In this document: piece by piece, positions 1 through 8,488 of the stretch
How the letters are laid out: each line of letters begins with the position of its first letter
Position numbering within the stretch: position 1 is the stretch's first letter
Assembly: GCF_024505045.1 (NCBI RefSeq)
Contig: NZ_JANIBM010000003.1
Coordinates: 124,001-188,000 of the forward strand
Direction: 5' to 3'
Source of the DNA: Methylomonas aurea
GTDB taxonomy: Bacteria > Pseudomonadota > Gammaproteobacteria > Methylococcales > Methylomonadaceae
Length of the DNA stretch: 64,000 nucleotides
The notes under the pieces: generated by a model
What the model saw: only the letters and a program-made list of their open reading frames with translations
What the model was told of the DNA's origin: nothing
The model's database searches: none
Position numbers and translations under genes: made by a program

Positions 1-2
1 CC

Positions 3-200
3 CACGCCAGTCTGATCGAAGCCAGCAATTTCATCGAAACCATCGAGTCTCGCCAGGGCCTGAAAATATCGTGCCCGGAGGAAATTGCCTGGCGTAGCGG
101 CTGGATTGGCGACGAGCAGATCGAAAAACTGGCCAAACCGCTGGCAAAGAACGGTTACGGCCAATATTTGTTGGGCTTGCTTAACAAGCAGGTGTTTTGA
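3..200 (+). CDS. rfbA: Glucose-1-phosphate thymidylyltransferase, C-terminal part
   Basis: The reading frame is open from the window edge to a TGA at 198-200, so only the last 65 residues are present. They include a CPEEIAWRSGWI stretch and end in GYGQYLLGLLNKQVF, which matches the C-terminal helix region of RmlA/RfbA enzymes. The full enzyme makes dTDP-glucose from dTTP and glucose-1-phosphate, the first step of dTDP-rhamnose synthesis in the cytoplasm. An rfbC gene 151 bases downstream supports the call. The start lies outside the window. Confidence 0.85.
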   Translation, partial: HASLIEASNFIETIESRQGLKISCPEEIAWRSGWIGDEQIEKLAKPLAKNGYGQYLLGLLNKQVF

Positions 201-351
201 TTGGCCGGTTTGGTTGATTGCTATTTGCGATATCCCGAAACGATATCAAATCCGAACGACTCTGAGGGTTCGCCAATCGAGCGGTTTGTCGTCCTAGTTT
301 AAAGTGTTACTGATCAACCGTAGTTACTTTCGTTTCAATTTTAGATAAGTC
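201..351. other. Intergenic spacer rfbA-rfbC
   Basis: This 151-base spacer separates two dTDP-rhamnose genes. It is A/T-richer than its neighbours and carries a short inverted repeat (GATATC near 229 and GATATC near 243). I see no convincing -35/-10 pair and no GC-rich hairpin followed by a T run. Confidence 0.4.
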
Positions 352-900
352 ATGCAAGCCACCCGCCTAGCTATTCCCGATGTCGTATTGTTTACTCCTA
401 AAGTGTTCGGTGACGAGCGTGGCTTTTTTTTCGAAAGTTTCAACCAAAGACTGTTCAATGAGTTGACCGGAGTCGAGGCCAACTTCGTGCAGGATAACCA
501 CTCGAAATCGCAAAAAGGCGTGTTACGCGGTTTGCATTACCAAATGCCGCCGATGGCCCAGGGCAAGCTGGTCCGGGTCGTGCAGGGCGAAGTATTCGAC
601 GTTGCGGTTGACATTCGCAAAAGCTCGCCAACCTTCGGCGAATGGGTCGGCGAAATATTGTCGGCCGATAACAAGCGGCAAATGTGGATACCGGAAGGCT
701 TCGCCCACGGTTTCGTGACGCTGTCCGATACTGCGGAATTTCTGTACAAAACCACTAATTACTATGCGCCGCACCACGAGCGCTGTATTGCCTGGAACGA
801 CAAGAGTCTGCAAGTGAATTGGCCTTCTGCCGGCGAACCAGTTCTCTCCGGAAAAGATCTTGCCGGACAACCGTTTGCGGAAGCCGAAATGTTCGATTGA
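352..900 (+). CDS. rfbC: dTDP-4-dehydrorhamnose 3,5-epimerase
   Basis: The 182-residue product has the usual RmlC length and cupin signature. FGDERGFFFESF lies near residue 20, the RGLHYQ block near residue 60 carries the catalytic His, the substrate-site stretch IPEGFAHGF is near 120, and YYAPHHERCIAWND near 140 holds the conserved Tyr. RmlC inverts C3 and C5 of dTDP-4-keto-6-deoxyglucose on the way to dTDP-L-rhamnose. It follows rfbA; rfbB and rfbD are presumably upstream of the window. A second, more diverged epimerase lies at 17019-17591 in the CDP-sugar module. Confidence 0.93.
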   Translation: MQATRLAIPDVVLFTPKVFGDERGFFFESFNQRLFNELTGVEANFVQDNHSKSQKGVLRGLHYQMPPMAQGKLVRVVQGEVFDVAVDIRKSSPTFGEWVGEILSADNKRQMWIPEGFAHGFVTLSDTAEFLYKTTNYYAPHHERCIAWNDKSLQVNWPSAGEPVLSGKDLAGQPFAEAEMFD

Positions 901-961
901 GCGAGCCGGGTACTTGCGATCCATACGGTTTCGGGCTCTATAAAATTCCTTTTCAAATAAT

Positions 962-1960
962 ATGCTACGCGACAAAACCATACTGATTACCGGAGGTACC
1001 GGTTCCTTCGGCCACACCTTCGTGCCGTTGACCTTGGCCAAATACAATCCGCGCCGCCTGGTGATTTTCTCCCGCGACGAGATGAAGCAGTGGGAAATGG
1101 CGAAGTTGTACGGCGACGACCCGCGCGTCCGCTTTTTTATCGGCGACGTGCGCGATAAAGACCGTCTGGCCCGCGCGTTGAACGGTATCGAATACGTCGT
1201 ACACGCCGCGGCGACCAAAATCGTGCCGACTGCGGAATACAACCCGTTCGAATGCGTCAAGACCAATATCATCGGCGCGATGAACCTGATCGACGCCTGT
1301 ATCGACCAGGGTGTGAAGCGCGTAGTGGCGTTGTCTACCGATAAAGCCAGCAGCCCTGCCAATCTGTACGGAGCGACCAAACTGGCTTCCGATAAATTGT
1401 TCGTCGCCGGCAATTCGTATTCCGGCAAAAACGAAACCCGGTTTGCCGTAGTGCGTTACGGCAATGTGATGGGCTCGCGCGGTTCGGTGATTCCGTTTTT
1501 CCAATCCATCGCCCATAAAGGCGTGTTACCGATCACCGATGCCCGGATGACGCGCTTCATGATCACGTTGGAGCAAGGCGTGGATTTGGTCTGGCGCGCC
1601 TTCGACGACATGGTCGGCGGCGAAATTTACGTCAAGAAAATCCCGTCGATGAATATCGTCGATATCGCCCGTGCGGTGGCTCCCGATGCGCAGCACGAAA
1701 TCGTCGGCATTCGCCCCGGCGAAAAATTGCACGAACAGATGATAGGGCTGGAAGACGCGCCTTATACCTACGAGTACGACGACTACTACAAAATTCTGCC
1801 GGCGATTCACAACTGGAGTTCCGATCCCGAGCGCATCAACCAGGGGGTGCGGGTTGCGCCGGATTTTGTCTATTGTTCGGATAACAACACGGAATGGATG
1901 AGCGTGGCCGAGTTACAGGCCTGGCTGGAACAGAACCGCGATAAAGTCGGCAAAATATGA
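962..1960 (+). CDS. pseB: UDP-GlcNAc 4,6-dehydratase (inverting), PseB
   Basis: This 332-residue SDR-fold enzyme has the NAD(P)-binding GGTGSFG motif near residue 11 and the catalytic STDKA...NLYGATK block near 125-140, which carries the Asp-Lys and Tyr-x3-Lys residues typical of PseB/FlaA1. PseB converts UDP-GlcNAc to UDP-2-acetamido-2,6-dideoxy-L-arabino-hexos-4-ulose, the first committed step of pseudaminic acid synthesis. It overlaps pseC by the sequence ATGA, and pseG and pseI follow further on. That context favours PseB over the retaining legionaminic-type dehydratase. Confidence 0.93.
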   Translation: MLRDKTILITGGTGSFGHTFVPLTLAKYNPRRLVIFSRDEMKQWEMAKLYGDDPRVRFFIGDVRDKDRLARALNGIEYVVHAAATKIVPTAEYNPFECVKTNIIGAMNLIDACIDQGVKRVVALSTDKASSPANLYGATKLASDKLFVAGNSYSGKNETRFAVVRYGNVMGSRGSVIPFFQSIAHKGVLPITDARMTRFMITLEQGVDLVWRAFDDMVGGEIYVKKIPSMNIVDIARAVAPDAQHEIVGIRPGEKLHEQMIGLEDAPYTYEYDDYYKILPAIHNWSSDPERINQGVRVAPDFVYCSDNNTEWMSVAELQAWLEQNRDKVGKI

Positions 1961-3123
1961 CCGCATTCATTCCTTACGGCCGCCAGGATATCAGCGAAAC
2001 CGACATCCAGGCGGTCATCAATGTCTTAAAGTCCGATTTCCTGACGCAAGGGCCGGCAGTCCCGGCTTTCGAAACCGCAGTTTCGGAATATTGCGGCGTG
2101 CGCCATGCCTTTGCCGTCAACAGTGCGACCTCGGCGCTGCATATCGCTTGCCTGGCGTTGGGCGTCGGGCCCGGCGACTTGGTCTGGACCAGCCCGATTA
2201 CCTTCGTCGCCAGCGCCAATTGCGCGTTGTACTGCGGTGCCAAGGTCGATTTCGTCGATATCGATCCGCGTACTTACAACCTCAGCGTCGCCGCATTGGA
2301 AGAGAAACTGCAAGCAGCCGAACGGGACGGGAAACTACCCAAGGTGGTGATTCCGGTGCATCTGTGCGGGCAATCCTGCGAGATGGCGGCGATCCATGCC
2401 TTAAGCGAAAAATACGGCTTCAAAATCATCGAAGACGCCTCGCACGCGATCGGCGGAAAATACCGGAACCAGCCGATCGGCAATTGCCGCTATTCCGATA
2501 TCACCGTATTCAGTTTCCATCCGGTCAAAATCATCACGACCGCCGAGGGCGGTATGGCGCTGACCAACGATACCGAATTGGCTGATAAGCTGGCCCTGCT
2601 GCGCAGCCACGGCATTACCCGCGATCCGGCGCAAATGACGCACCAGGCCGACGGCCCTTGGTATTACCAACAGATTGCGCTCGGTTACAACTACCGCATG
2701 ACGGATATCCAGGCCGCTCTGGGTTTGAGCCAGCTATCGCGGTTGGACGAATTCGTGGCAAACCGGCAGCGCCTGGCAGCGCGTTACGACAGTTTGTTGT
2801 CGGCGTTACCGGTTGAGATTCCTTGGCAGCACCCGGACAATTATTCCGCGTTGCATTTGTACCCGATCAGAATTCCGGAAGGTGTCTCTTCTTACAGCAG
2901 ACTGAGTGTGTTCGAAGGCCTGCGCGCAGCCGGTATCGGCGTCAACGTGCATTACATTCCGGTGCACTTGCAGCCGTATTACCGACAGCTGGGTTTCCAG
3001 CCCGGAGACTTTCCGGAAGCTGAACGTTATTACCGTGCCGCGATCAGTCTGCCGCTCTATGCGACCTTGACCGAAGCTAACCAAGACCGCGTTGTCGCAG
3101 CGTTGCGCGGACAATTGCAATGA
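1957..3123 (+). CDS. pseC: UDP-4-amino-4,6-dideoxy-N-acetyl-beta-L-altrosamine transaminase, PseC
   Basis: This 388-residue DegT/DnrJ/EryC1-family aminotransferase has an N-terminal YGRQDISETDIQAV stretch and an IIEDASHAIGG motif near residue 160. The PLP lysine is in FSFHPVKIITTAEGGM near 185, and the family substrate-binding GYNYRMTDIQAALG is near 245. PseC transfers an amino group from glutamate to C4 of the PseB product. The gene overlaps both neighbours by ATGA, so the three are almost certainly translationally coupled. Confidence 0.93.
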   Translation: MTAFIPYGRQDISETDIQAVINVLKSDFLTQGPAVPAFETAVSEYCGVRHAFAVNSATSALHIACLALGVGPGDLVWTSPITFVASANCALYCGAKVDFVDIDPRTYNLSVAALEEKLQAAERDGKLPKVVIPVHLCGQSCEMAAIHALSEKYGFKIIEDASHAIGGKYRNQPIGNCRYSDITVFSFHPVKIITTAEGGMALTNDTELADKLALLRSHGITRDPAQMTHQADGPWYYQQIALGYNYRMTDIQAALGLSQLSRLDEFVANRQRLAARYDSLLSALPVEIPWQHPDNYSALHLYPIRIPEGVSSYSRLSVFEGLRAAGIGVNVHYIPVHLQPYYRQLGFQPGDFPEAERYYRAAISLPLYATLTEANQDRVVAALRGQLQ

Positions 3124-4013
3124 AGATCGGTTTGGGTACCGTGCAATTCGGCGTCGATTACGGCGTTTCGAATAAAGATGGCAAAACGCCAGCCGTCGAA
3201 GTCGCCGCTATTCTGGCGGCGGCCGGTGAGCTGAAGGTTCGAGTGCTGGATACGGCGAGCCTTTACGGTGATAGCGAACAGGTGTTGGGCAATTGTTTGC
3301 CGGCCGCTGCCGGGTTCGATATCGTGACCAAAACCCCGCAATTTGCCAAACCGGTTTTGGATGCCGATGATGCCGAACGATTGCAACAAGTCTTCCACGA
3401 GTCGTTAACAAAGCTGAACTGCGATTCGGTATACGGCTTATTGATTCATCGGGCGGACGATCTGTTCGTGCCCGGCGGCGAACGATTAATGGCTGCCTTA
3501 ACCCGTTTGCAGCAGCAAGGCTTGGTTGCCAAGATCGGGGTTTCGGTGTACGACTCGGCGCAGATAGACCAAATTCTGCAGCGGTTTGATATCGATTTGG
3601 TGCAACTTCCGATCAGTGTTTTGGATCAGCGCTTGCTGGTTAGCGGCCATTTGCAGAAACTAAAATCGGCCGGAGTCGAGGTGCATGCCCGCTCGGTATT
3701 TTTGCAGGGCCTGTTGCTGATGGATGTGTCGGAAATTCCGGCGTATTTCGCTCCGGTGCGGCATGTTCTCGAATCCTATCGCGCATTTATTCGCGCCCGC
3801 GGATTGGCACCGCTCCAAGCCGCAGTGGGATTCGTATCCGGCTTGACCGAAATCGATCAAATCATTTGCGGCGTGAACAATGCGCAGCAACTGCGCGATA
3901 TCTGCGACGCCGCCAACGTCGAGCTCGATTGCGGCGAGTTTGCCGGGTTCGCCATCGGCGAAGAAGCGATAGTCAATCCGGCTTTGTGGCGACTGGAACC
4001 AGGAAAATCATGA
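3120..4013 (+). CDS. Aldo/keto reductase in the nonulosonic acid operon
   Basis: The 297-residue protein has the AKR barrel start GLGTVQFG and all the members of the catalytic tetrad: Asp and Tyr in DTASLYGDSE near residue 40, Lys in VTKTP near 72, and His in LLIHRADD near 105. AKRs reduce aldehydes or ketones with NAD(P)H. The standard five-step pseudaminic pathway needs no such enzyme, so this is probably a modification step. It overlaps pseC and the next cytidylyltransferase by ATGA at both ends. The substrate is unknown. Confidence 0.8.
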   Translation: MKIGLGTVQFGVDYGVSNKDGKTPAVEVAAILAAAGELKVRVLDTASLYGDSEQVLGNCLPAAAGFDIVTKTPQFAKPVLDADDAERLQQVFHESLTKLNCDSVYGLLIHRADDLFVPGGERLMAALTRLQQQGLVAKIGVSVYDSAQIDQILQRFDIDLVQLPISVLDQRLLVSGHLQKLKSAGVEVHARSVFLQGLLLMDVSEIPAYFAPVRHVLESYRAFIRARGLAPLQAAVGFVSGLTEIDQIICGVNNAQQLRDICDAANVELDCGEFAGFAIGEEAIVNPALWRLEPGKS

Positions 4014-4783
4014 TATTAGCCATATTACAGGCTCGGGTGTCGTCGTCCCGCTTGCCCGGCAAGGTGTTGATGCCACTGTTGGGGGAGCCAATGTTGCTTA
4101 GGCAAATCGAGCGGCTGCAAAAAGTCAGTCACATCGACCAACTGGTGGTTGCTACCAGCAGCGAGACGGCGGACGATGCGATAGCAAGCTTGTGCGAGCA
4201 GCATGCAGTCGATTGCTTTCGCGGCAATCTGCACGACGTACTGGACCGGTTTTATCAAGCGGCAGAGAGTTACCACCCGGATCACGTGGTGAGGCTGACC
4301 GCGGATTGTCCGTTGGCCGATCCCGGTTTAATCGACCAAGTCATCGAATTTTATCTGGCCGGCGCTTACGACTATGCCAGTAACGCCATACAGCCGACCT
4401 TCCCGGACGGCTTGGATGTCGAAATCTGCCGCTTTGCCTGCCTGGAGCAGGCTTGGCGCGAGGCCGAGCTGCCGTCGCAACGCGAACACGTCATGCCGTT
4501 CATTCACCAGCAGCCGGAGCGCTTCAATATCGGCCATTTTCTCAATCGCGAAGACTTGTCGCATCTGCGCTGGACTGTCGACGAACCCCGAGATTTCGAG
4601 TTGGTCTCGCAGATTTATGCCGCTTTGTACCCGGCGAATCCGGATTTCTCGACGCCGGACATCTTGCGTTTATTGGCCGAGCGCCCGGAACTAGTCAACT
4701 GGAATACGCAGCATCAACGCAACGAGGGCTATCTTAAATCCCTTGCCGCCGAAGCGCCGCCATCGTCAAACCTCGCAAGTTAA
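4010..4783 (+). CDS. SpsF-type cytidylyltransferase, likely CMP-nonulosonate synthetase
   Basis: The ATG at 4010 overlaps the upstream stop (ATGA) and gives 257 residues that open with MILAILQARVSSSRLPGKVL, the nucleotidyltransferase loop of the SpsF/CMP-sugar synthetase family. DHVVRLTADCPL near residue 90 fits the metal and substrate site, and WTVDEPRDFELV near 195 is an SpsF hallmark. In this context it most likely activates pseudaminic acid with CTP, the PseF role. No canonical PseF is seen in the window. An upstream in-frame extension exists but lies inside the previous gene. Confidence 0.75.
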   Translation: MILAILQARVSSSRLPGKVLMPLLGEPMLLRQIERLQKVSHIDQLVVATSSETADDAIASLCEQHAVDCFRGNLHDVLDRFYQAAESYHPDHVVRLTADCPLADPGLIDQVIEFYLAGAYDYASNAIQPTFPDGLDVEICRFACLEQAWREAELPSQREHVMPFIHQQPERFNIGHFLNREDLSHLRWTVDEPRDFELVSQIYAALYPANPDFSTPDILRLLAERPELVNWNTQHQRNEGYLKSLAAEAPPSSNLAS

Positions 4784-4791
4784 TAGCCCTT

Positions 4792-6081
4792 ATGTCAGAA
4801 CGTTACCGCAACTCCGAAACGCTACTGGAACGCGCGCTGAAAACCGTTCCGCTCGGTTCTCAAACTTTCAGCAAGAGTAAAACCCAATACCCGTTCGGCG
4901 TGTCGCCGTATTTCATTCAGCGCGGGCGCGGCAGCCACGTTTGGGACGTCGACGGCAACGAGTACGTCGATTTCATCAACGGACTTTGTGCCGTCACCCT
5001 GGGCTACAACGATCCTGACGTCACTGAAGCCGTCAAGGCACAGTTGGAAGACGGCGTGATTTTCAGTTTGCCGCATCCGATCGAAATGCAGGTCGCGGAA
5101 AAAATCTGCGAATTGGTGCCTTGTGCGGAACAAGTCAGATTCGGCAAAAACGGTTCCGACGCCACGGCTGGCGCCATTCGCCTGGCGCGCGCCCATACCG
5201 GCCGCGACCATGTCGCGGTTTGCGGCTACCACGGCTGGCAGGATTGGTATATCGGTTCCACTTTGCGTAACCGCGGCGTGCCGCAAGCCACCCGCGATTT
5301 GACGCATACCTTCATGTATAACGACATCGCCTCGCTGGACATTGTGTTCAAGCAGTGGCCGGACCGGATCGCTGCGGTGATTCTGGAACCGATGAATGTG
5401 GTCGAGCCGCAGGACGGGTTTCTGCAGAATGTCAAAGAATTAACCCACAAACACGGTGCGGTGTTGGTTTTCGACGAAACCATCACCGGCTTTCGCTATG
5501 CCAACGGCGGCGCCCAGGAATATTTCGGGGTGACGCCGGATTTAGCGACCTTCGGCAAAGGCTTGGCCAACGGTTATCCGGTATCCGCCGTCGCCGGGCG
5601 GGCGGACTTGATGCAATTGATGGAAGAAGTGTTCTTCTCGTTTACCTTCGGCGGCGAAACCTTGTCGTTGGCGGCGGCATTGGCGACGATGCAGAAATTG
5701 CAGCGCGAACCGGTCGTGGCGACGATGCGCCGGCAAGGCGAAAAAATCATCCAGCGTCTGCATGCAGTGATAGCCGCAAACGGTGCAGAGCATTTCATCA
5801 GCGTCTCCGGCCATCCAGCCTGGAGCTTTTTGTTGATCAAGGATGCCGAGCCGTACACGTCCTGGCAATTGAAAACTCTGTTCATGCAAGAGATGCTGGA
5901 TCGAGGCATTCTGGCCTTCGGCTCCCACAACATGAGCTATAGCCATCACGACAGCGATCTGGATCAATTGTTTGCAGCCTACGATGAGGTGATTCCACTA
6001 TTGGTTGCGGCGGTCAAGGAGCGTTCGTTAGAGAAAATGCTGCGTTGCCAGGCGCTGGAACCGTTGTTCAAGGTCAGATGA
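4792..6081 (+). CDS. Class III aminotransferase, glutamate-1-semialdehyde aminomutase-like
   Basis: This 429-residue PLP enzyme has the class III layout: DVDGNEYVDFINGLCAVTLGY near residue 45, the cofactor-binding Asp in VFDETITGFR near 230, and the PLP lysine in TFGKGLANGYPVSAV near 260. It resembles HemL-like aminotransferases recruited into glycan clusters. In this operon it probably aminates a sugar or acyl-chain carbonyl, perhaps together with the aldo/keto reductase at 3120. It is not needed for ordinary pseudaminic acid. It overlaps the next gene by ATGA. Confidence 0.8.
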   Translation: MSERYRNSETLLERALKTVPLGSQTFSKSKTQYPFGVSPYFIQRGRGSHVWDVDGNEYVDFINGLCAVTLGYNDPDVTEAVKAQLEDGVIFSLPHPIEMQVAEKICELVPCAEQVRFGKNGSDATAGAIRLARAHTGRDHVAVCGYHGWQDWYIGSTLRNRGVPQATRDLTHTFMYNDIASLDIVFKQWPDRIAAVILEPMNVVEPQDGFLQNVKELTHKHGAVLVFDETITGFRYANGGAQEYFGVTPDLATFGKGLANGYPVSAVAGRADLMQLMEEVFFSFTFGGETLSLAAALATMQKLQREPVVATMRRQGEKIIQRLHAVIAANGAEHFISVSGHPAWSFLLIKDAEPYTSWQLKTLFMQEMLDRGILAFGSHNMSYSHHDSDLDQLFAAYDEVIPLLVAAVKERSLEKMLRCQALEPLFKVR

Positions 6082-7607
6082 GTTTGAAAGTCGCGATTCG
6101 CGCCGACGCCTCGGTGCAGATGGGCAGCGGCCATGTGATGCGTTGCCTGACTCTGGCCGATGCATTGCGCGAGCGCGGTGCCGAGGTGGCATTCATCAGC
6201 CGCGAACATCCGGGCAATCTGTTTTCGCTGATCGAGGCTTCCGGCCATCTGTTATTGCGGTTGCCGGAACCGACGTCCGCTCCCGATACCCGGCTTGCCC
6301 ATGCCGCGTGGTTAGGAACAACGCAAACCGAGGATGCCCAACAAACCGCTGCGGCTTTGCGGCAGTTTGGCGATCCCGATTGGCTGATCGTCGACCATTA
6401 CGCCATCGACGCGGAATGGCAGGCAATATTGCGGCCGATGGTCGGGCGCATCATGGTGATCGACGATTTGGCGGACCGGCGGCACGATTGCGACTTGTTG
6501 TTGGACCAAAATCTGCAAGACCAAATCGGGCAAACCCGTTACGACGGTTTGCTGCCGTCCACGGCAACCAAGCTGATTGGGTCCAAGTATGCGTTGCTGC
6601 GCCCGGAATTTAAAGCCCTGAGGGCGGCGGCGCGGATCAGGTCCGGTGCGGTCGAGCGCGTTCTGGTTTTCTTCGGCGGCGGCGACCCCAGCAACGAAAC
6701 CGCAAAAGTGTTGCTGGCGTTAAAGAGTCTGGCTCGCGACGAATTGGCCGTCGACGTCGTGGTCGGCGGCGCCAATCCGCATTACCCGCAATTGCTGGAA
6801 TTAGCCGAGCACTTGCCCGCGTGTACCCTATATCGCCAAGTCAGCAATATGGCGGAGTTGATGGCAAATGCCGATCTGTCGGTCGGAGCCGGCGGCGGCG
6901 CGATGTGGGAACGTAGTTGTCTGGGCTTGCCGACCATCGCCATCAGCGTGGCTGCCAACCAGCAGCCCGGATGCGAGGCCATGGCCAAGCAGGGCGCGAT
7001 CCTTTATCTGGGAGCAGCGGAACGGGTTTCATTAGAGCTGGTGGCAAGTGCGTTGCGGCTTGTTATATGTTCTCCGTGGTTAGTGTCGAATATGAGCGAT
7101 TCGGCTGTTTCGGTTGCCGACGGCTCGGGTACTGCCAGGGTTTGCAATCAACTTTTTCGCCGCCGGTTGCAAGTGCGGTTGGCCGACCAAAGCGATTGCG
7201 AACGGGTATTCGGTTGGCGTAACGACGAAAACACGCGAAAATTCTTCTTCAACAATGAAGCGATTGCTTGGGAACGTCATCGCGAGTGGTTTTTGGCCAA
7301 GTTGAATTGCGCCGATTGCGTGTTGTTGATCGGCCAGGAAGCGGACGAAGCCATCGGTGTTTTGCGTTACGATATCAGTCAGCAGGTTGCGACGGTTTCG
7401 ATTTATCTCGATCCGCAAAAGCACGGATTGGGATACGGTTCGGCTCTGTTGGCGGCAGGCGAACACTGGCTTAAACAATATCGCCCGCTGGTAACCGAAC
7501 TGAAAGCGGAAGTCGTTTGCGAAAATAGTGCATCGAAGTGGGCCTTCGTTAAGGCTGGATTTAAAGAATCGGTTTTAACTTTTAAGAAAGTTTTGGCTGG
7601 TGATTAG
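6078..7607 (+). CDS. pseG: PseG-PseH fusion: UDP-sugar hydrolase plus N-acetyltransferase
   Basis: The ATG at 6078 overlaps the preceding stop and gives 509 residues, far longer than a stand-alone PseG of about 275-340. Residues 1 to about 345 are PseG: RADASVQMGSGHVMRCL with the catalytic His, VFFGGGDPSNET near 195, and GAGGGAMWERSCLGLP near 275. Residues from about 350 form a GNAT domain (FGWRNDENTRKFFFN, then HGLGYGSALLAAGEHWL with acetyl-CoA-binding glycines), as in PseH. One polypeptide would therefore acetylate the 4-amino sugar and remove UDP, two consecutive steps before PseI. Confidence 0.85.
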   Translation: MSLKVAIRADASVQMGSGHVMRCLTLADALRERGAEVAFISREHPGNLFSLIEASGHLLLRLPEPTSAPDTRLAHAAWLGTTQTEDAQQTAAALRQFGDPDWLIVDHYAIDAEWQAILRPMVGRIMVIDDLADRRHDCDLLLDQNLQDQIGQTRYDGLLPSTATKLIGSKYALLRPEFKALRAAARIRSGAVERVLVFFGGGDPSNETAKVLLALKSLARDELAVDVVVGGANPHYPQLLELAEHLPACTLYRQVSNMAELMANADLSVGAGGGAMWERSCLGLPTIAISVAANQQPGCEAMAKQGAILYLGAAERVSLELVASALRLVICSPWLVSNMSDSAVSVADGSGTARVCNQLFRRRLQVRLADQSDCERVFGWRNDENTRKFFFNNEAIAWERHREWFLAKLNCADCVLLIGQEADEAIGVLRYDISQQVATVSIYLDPQKHGLGYGSALLAAGEHWLKQYRPLVTELKAEVVCENSASKWAFVKAGFKESVLTFKKVLAGD

Positions 7608-7692
7608 GTGTTAAAAAATTAGCGATTTTCGTTTGTTGGTTTTTAACGGTAATCGATTAACGATCAAAAAATAAGGTGGCGAATAAATTAAT
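7608..7692 (+). promoter_or_regulatory. AT-rich spacer with palindromes
   Basis: This is the only AT-rich break inside the otherwise tightly packed 962-11319 module. It contains an 8-base inverted repeat, GTTAAAAA (7610-7617) and TTTTTAAC (7640-7647), and a perfect palindrome TAATCGATTA (7650-7659). An AAGGTGG ribosome-binding-type sequence sits at 7673-7679 before the ATG at 7693. It may hold a promoter or operator, or be a scar where genes were joined. No terminator-like T run follows the hairpin. Confidence 0.4.
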
Positions 7693-8487
7693 ATGGCTGA
7701 ACAAGTTTACGACAATCAATTGATGGGGCGTGCCGTCTCGACGGCCAGTTTGGAAACGAGACTGGATATGAATAAAAAATTTCAGTCCACCGATTTCGAC
7801 TCGTGGTTGATGGCGCGGTTAAATCCGCAAGCCGGGGAAGATATTCTGGATGTCGGCTGCGGCACCGGTGCACAGTCGATCCCATTCCTGAAGAGCGTCG
7901 GGCCGGAAGGTAGCGTTTCGGCGCTGGATATTGCCGCCGATTCGGTAGCCGAATTGATCCGTAAATCCGGGAATAGCCCCTGTTTGTCGGCAGCCGTCTC
8001 CGATATGGGGAAACTGGCCGACGTTATCGATCAGCAATTTGCCGTCAAACAATACGATTTGGCCCAGTCCAGTTATGCGCTGTATTACTCGGCCGAGCGC
8101 ATAGCAGTGCTGGACACGATGCGCAAACACCTAAAACCCAACGGCCGCTTGGCGGTGTTTACGCCCAACGCACCGCACGGCATGGTCGAATTCGTACGCC
8201 AGTTTGCCGAAATACCGGGCGGAGTCGATGAATGTATGGAATTTGGGCCGCATGTTCTCGAGCCGTATTTTAGAAAGCATTTCTGGGACGTTACCGTTCA
8301 TTTCTTTCACAACGTGGTCAGAATTCCGACCGTCGCCGATTTCGCCAGTTTTTACCGATCGACGACGTATTACAACGCCTCAGTCGAACAACAGCTATCT
8401 GCGGTTGTAGAGAATAAAATCACCGAGAACGGGTTTTTCGAATACGAGAAGAACGGCTATCTGATTATCGGACAGTCGCAATTTTAA
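7693..8487 (+). CDS. Class I SAM-dependent methyltransferase
   Basis: The 264-residue protein has SAM motif I as ILDVGCGTGAQSIPF near residue 55, followed by an acidic post-I position in SALDIAADS and a motif resembling IV near SSYALYYS. These place it in the Rossmann-fold methyltransferases of the UbiE/Methyltransf_11 type. It lies between pseGH and a deacetylase, so a sugar or acyl-chain O- or N-methylation is likely. The substrate cannot be read from sequence. The following gene starts 2 bases after its stop. Confidence 0.8.
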   Translation: MAEQVYDNQLMGRAVSTASLETRLDMNKKFQSTDFDSWLMARLNPQAGEDILDVGCGTGAQSIPFLKSVGPEGSVSALDIAADSVAELIRKSGNSPCLSAAVSDMGKLADVIDQQFAVKQYDLAQSSYALYYSAERIAVLDTMRKHLKPNGRLAVFTPNAPHGMVEFVRQFAEIPGGVDECMEFGPHVLEPYFRKHFWDVTVHFFHNVVRIPTVADFASFYRSTTYYNASVEQQLSAVVENKITENGFFEYEKNGYLIIGQSQF

Positions 8488-8488
8488 G

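Noticed and set aside
523-1428. 301-residue minus-strand frame opposite rfbC and pseB
   Set aside because: Antisense to two clear genes, with no protein-like motif.
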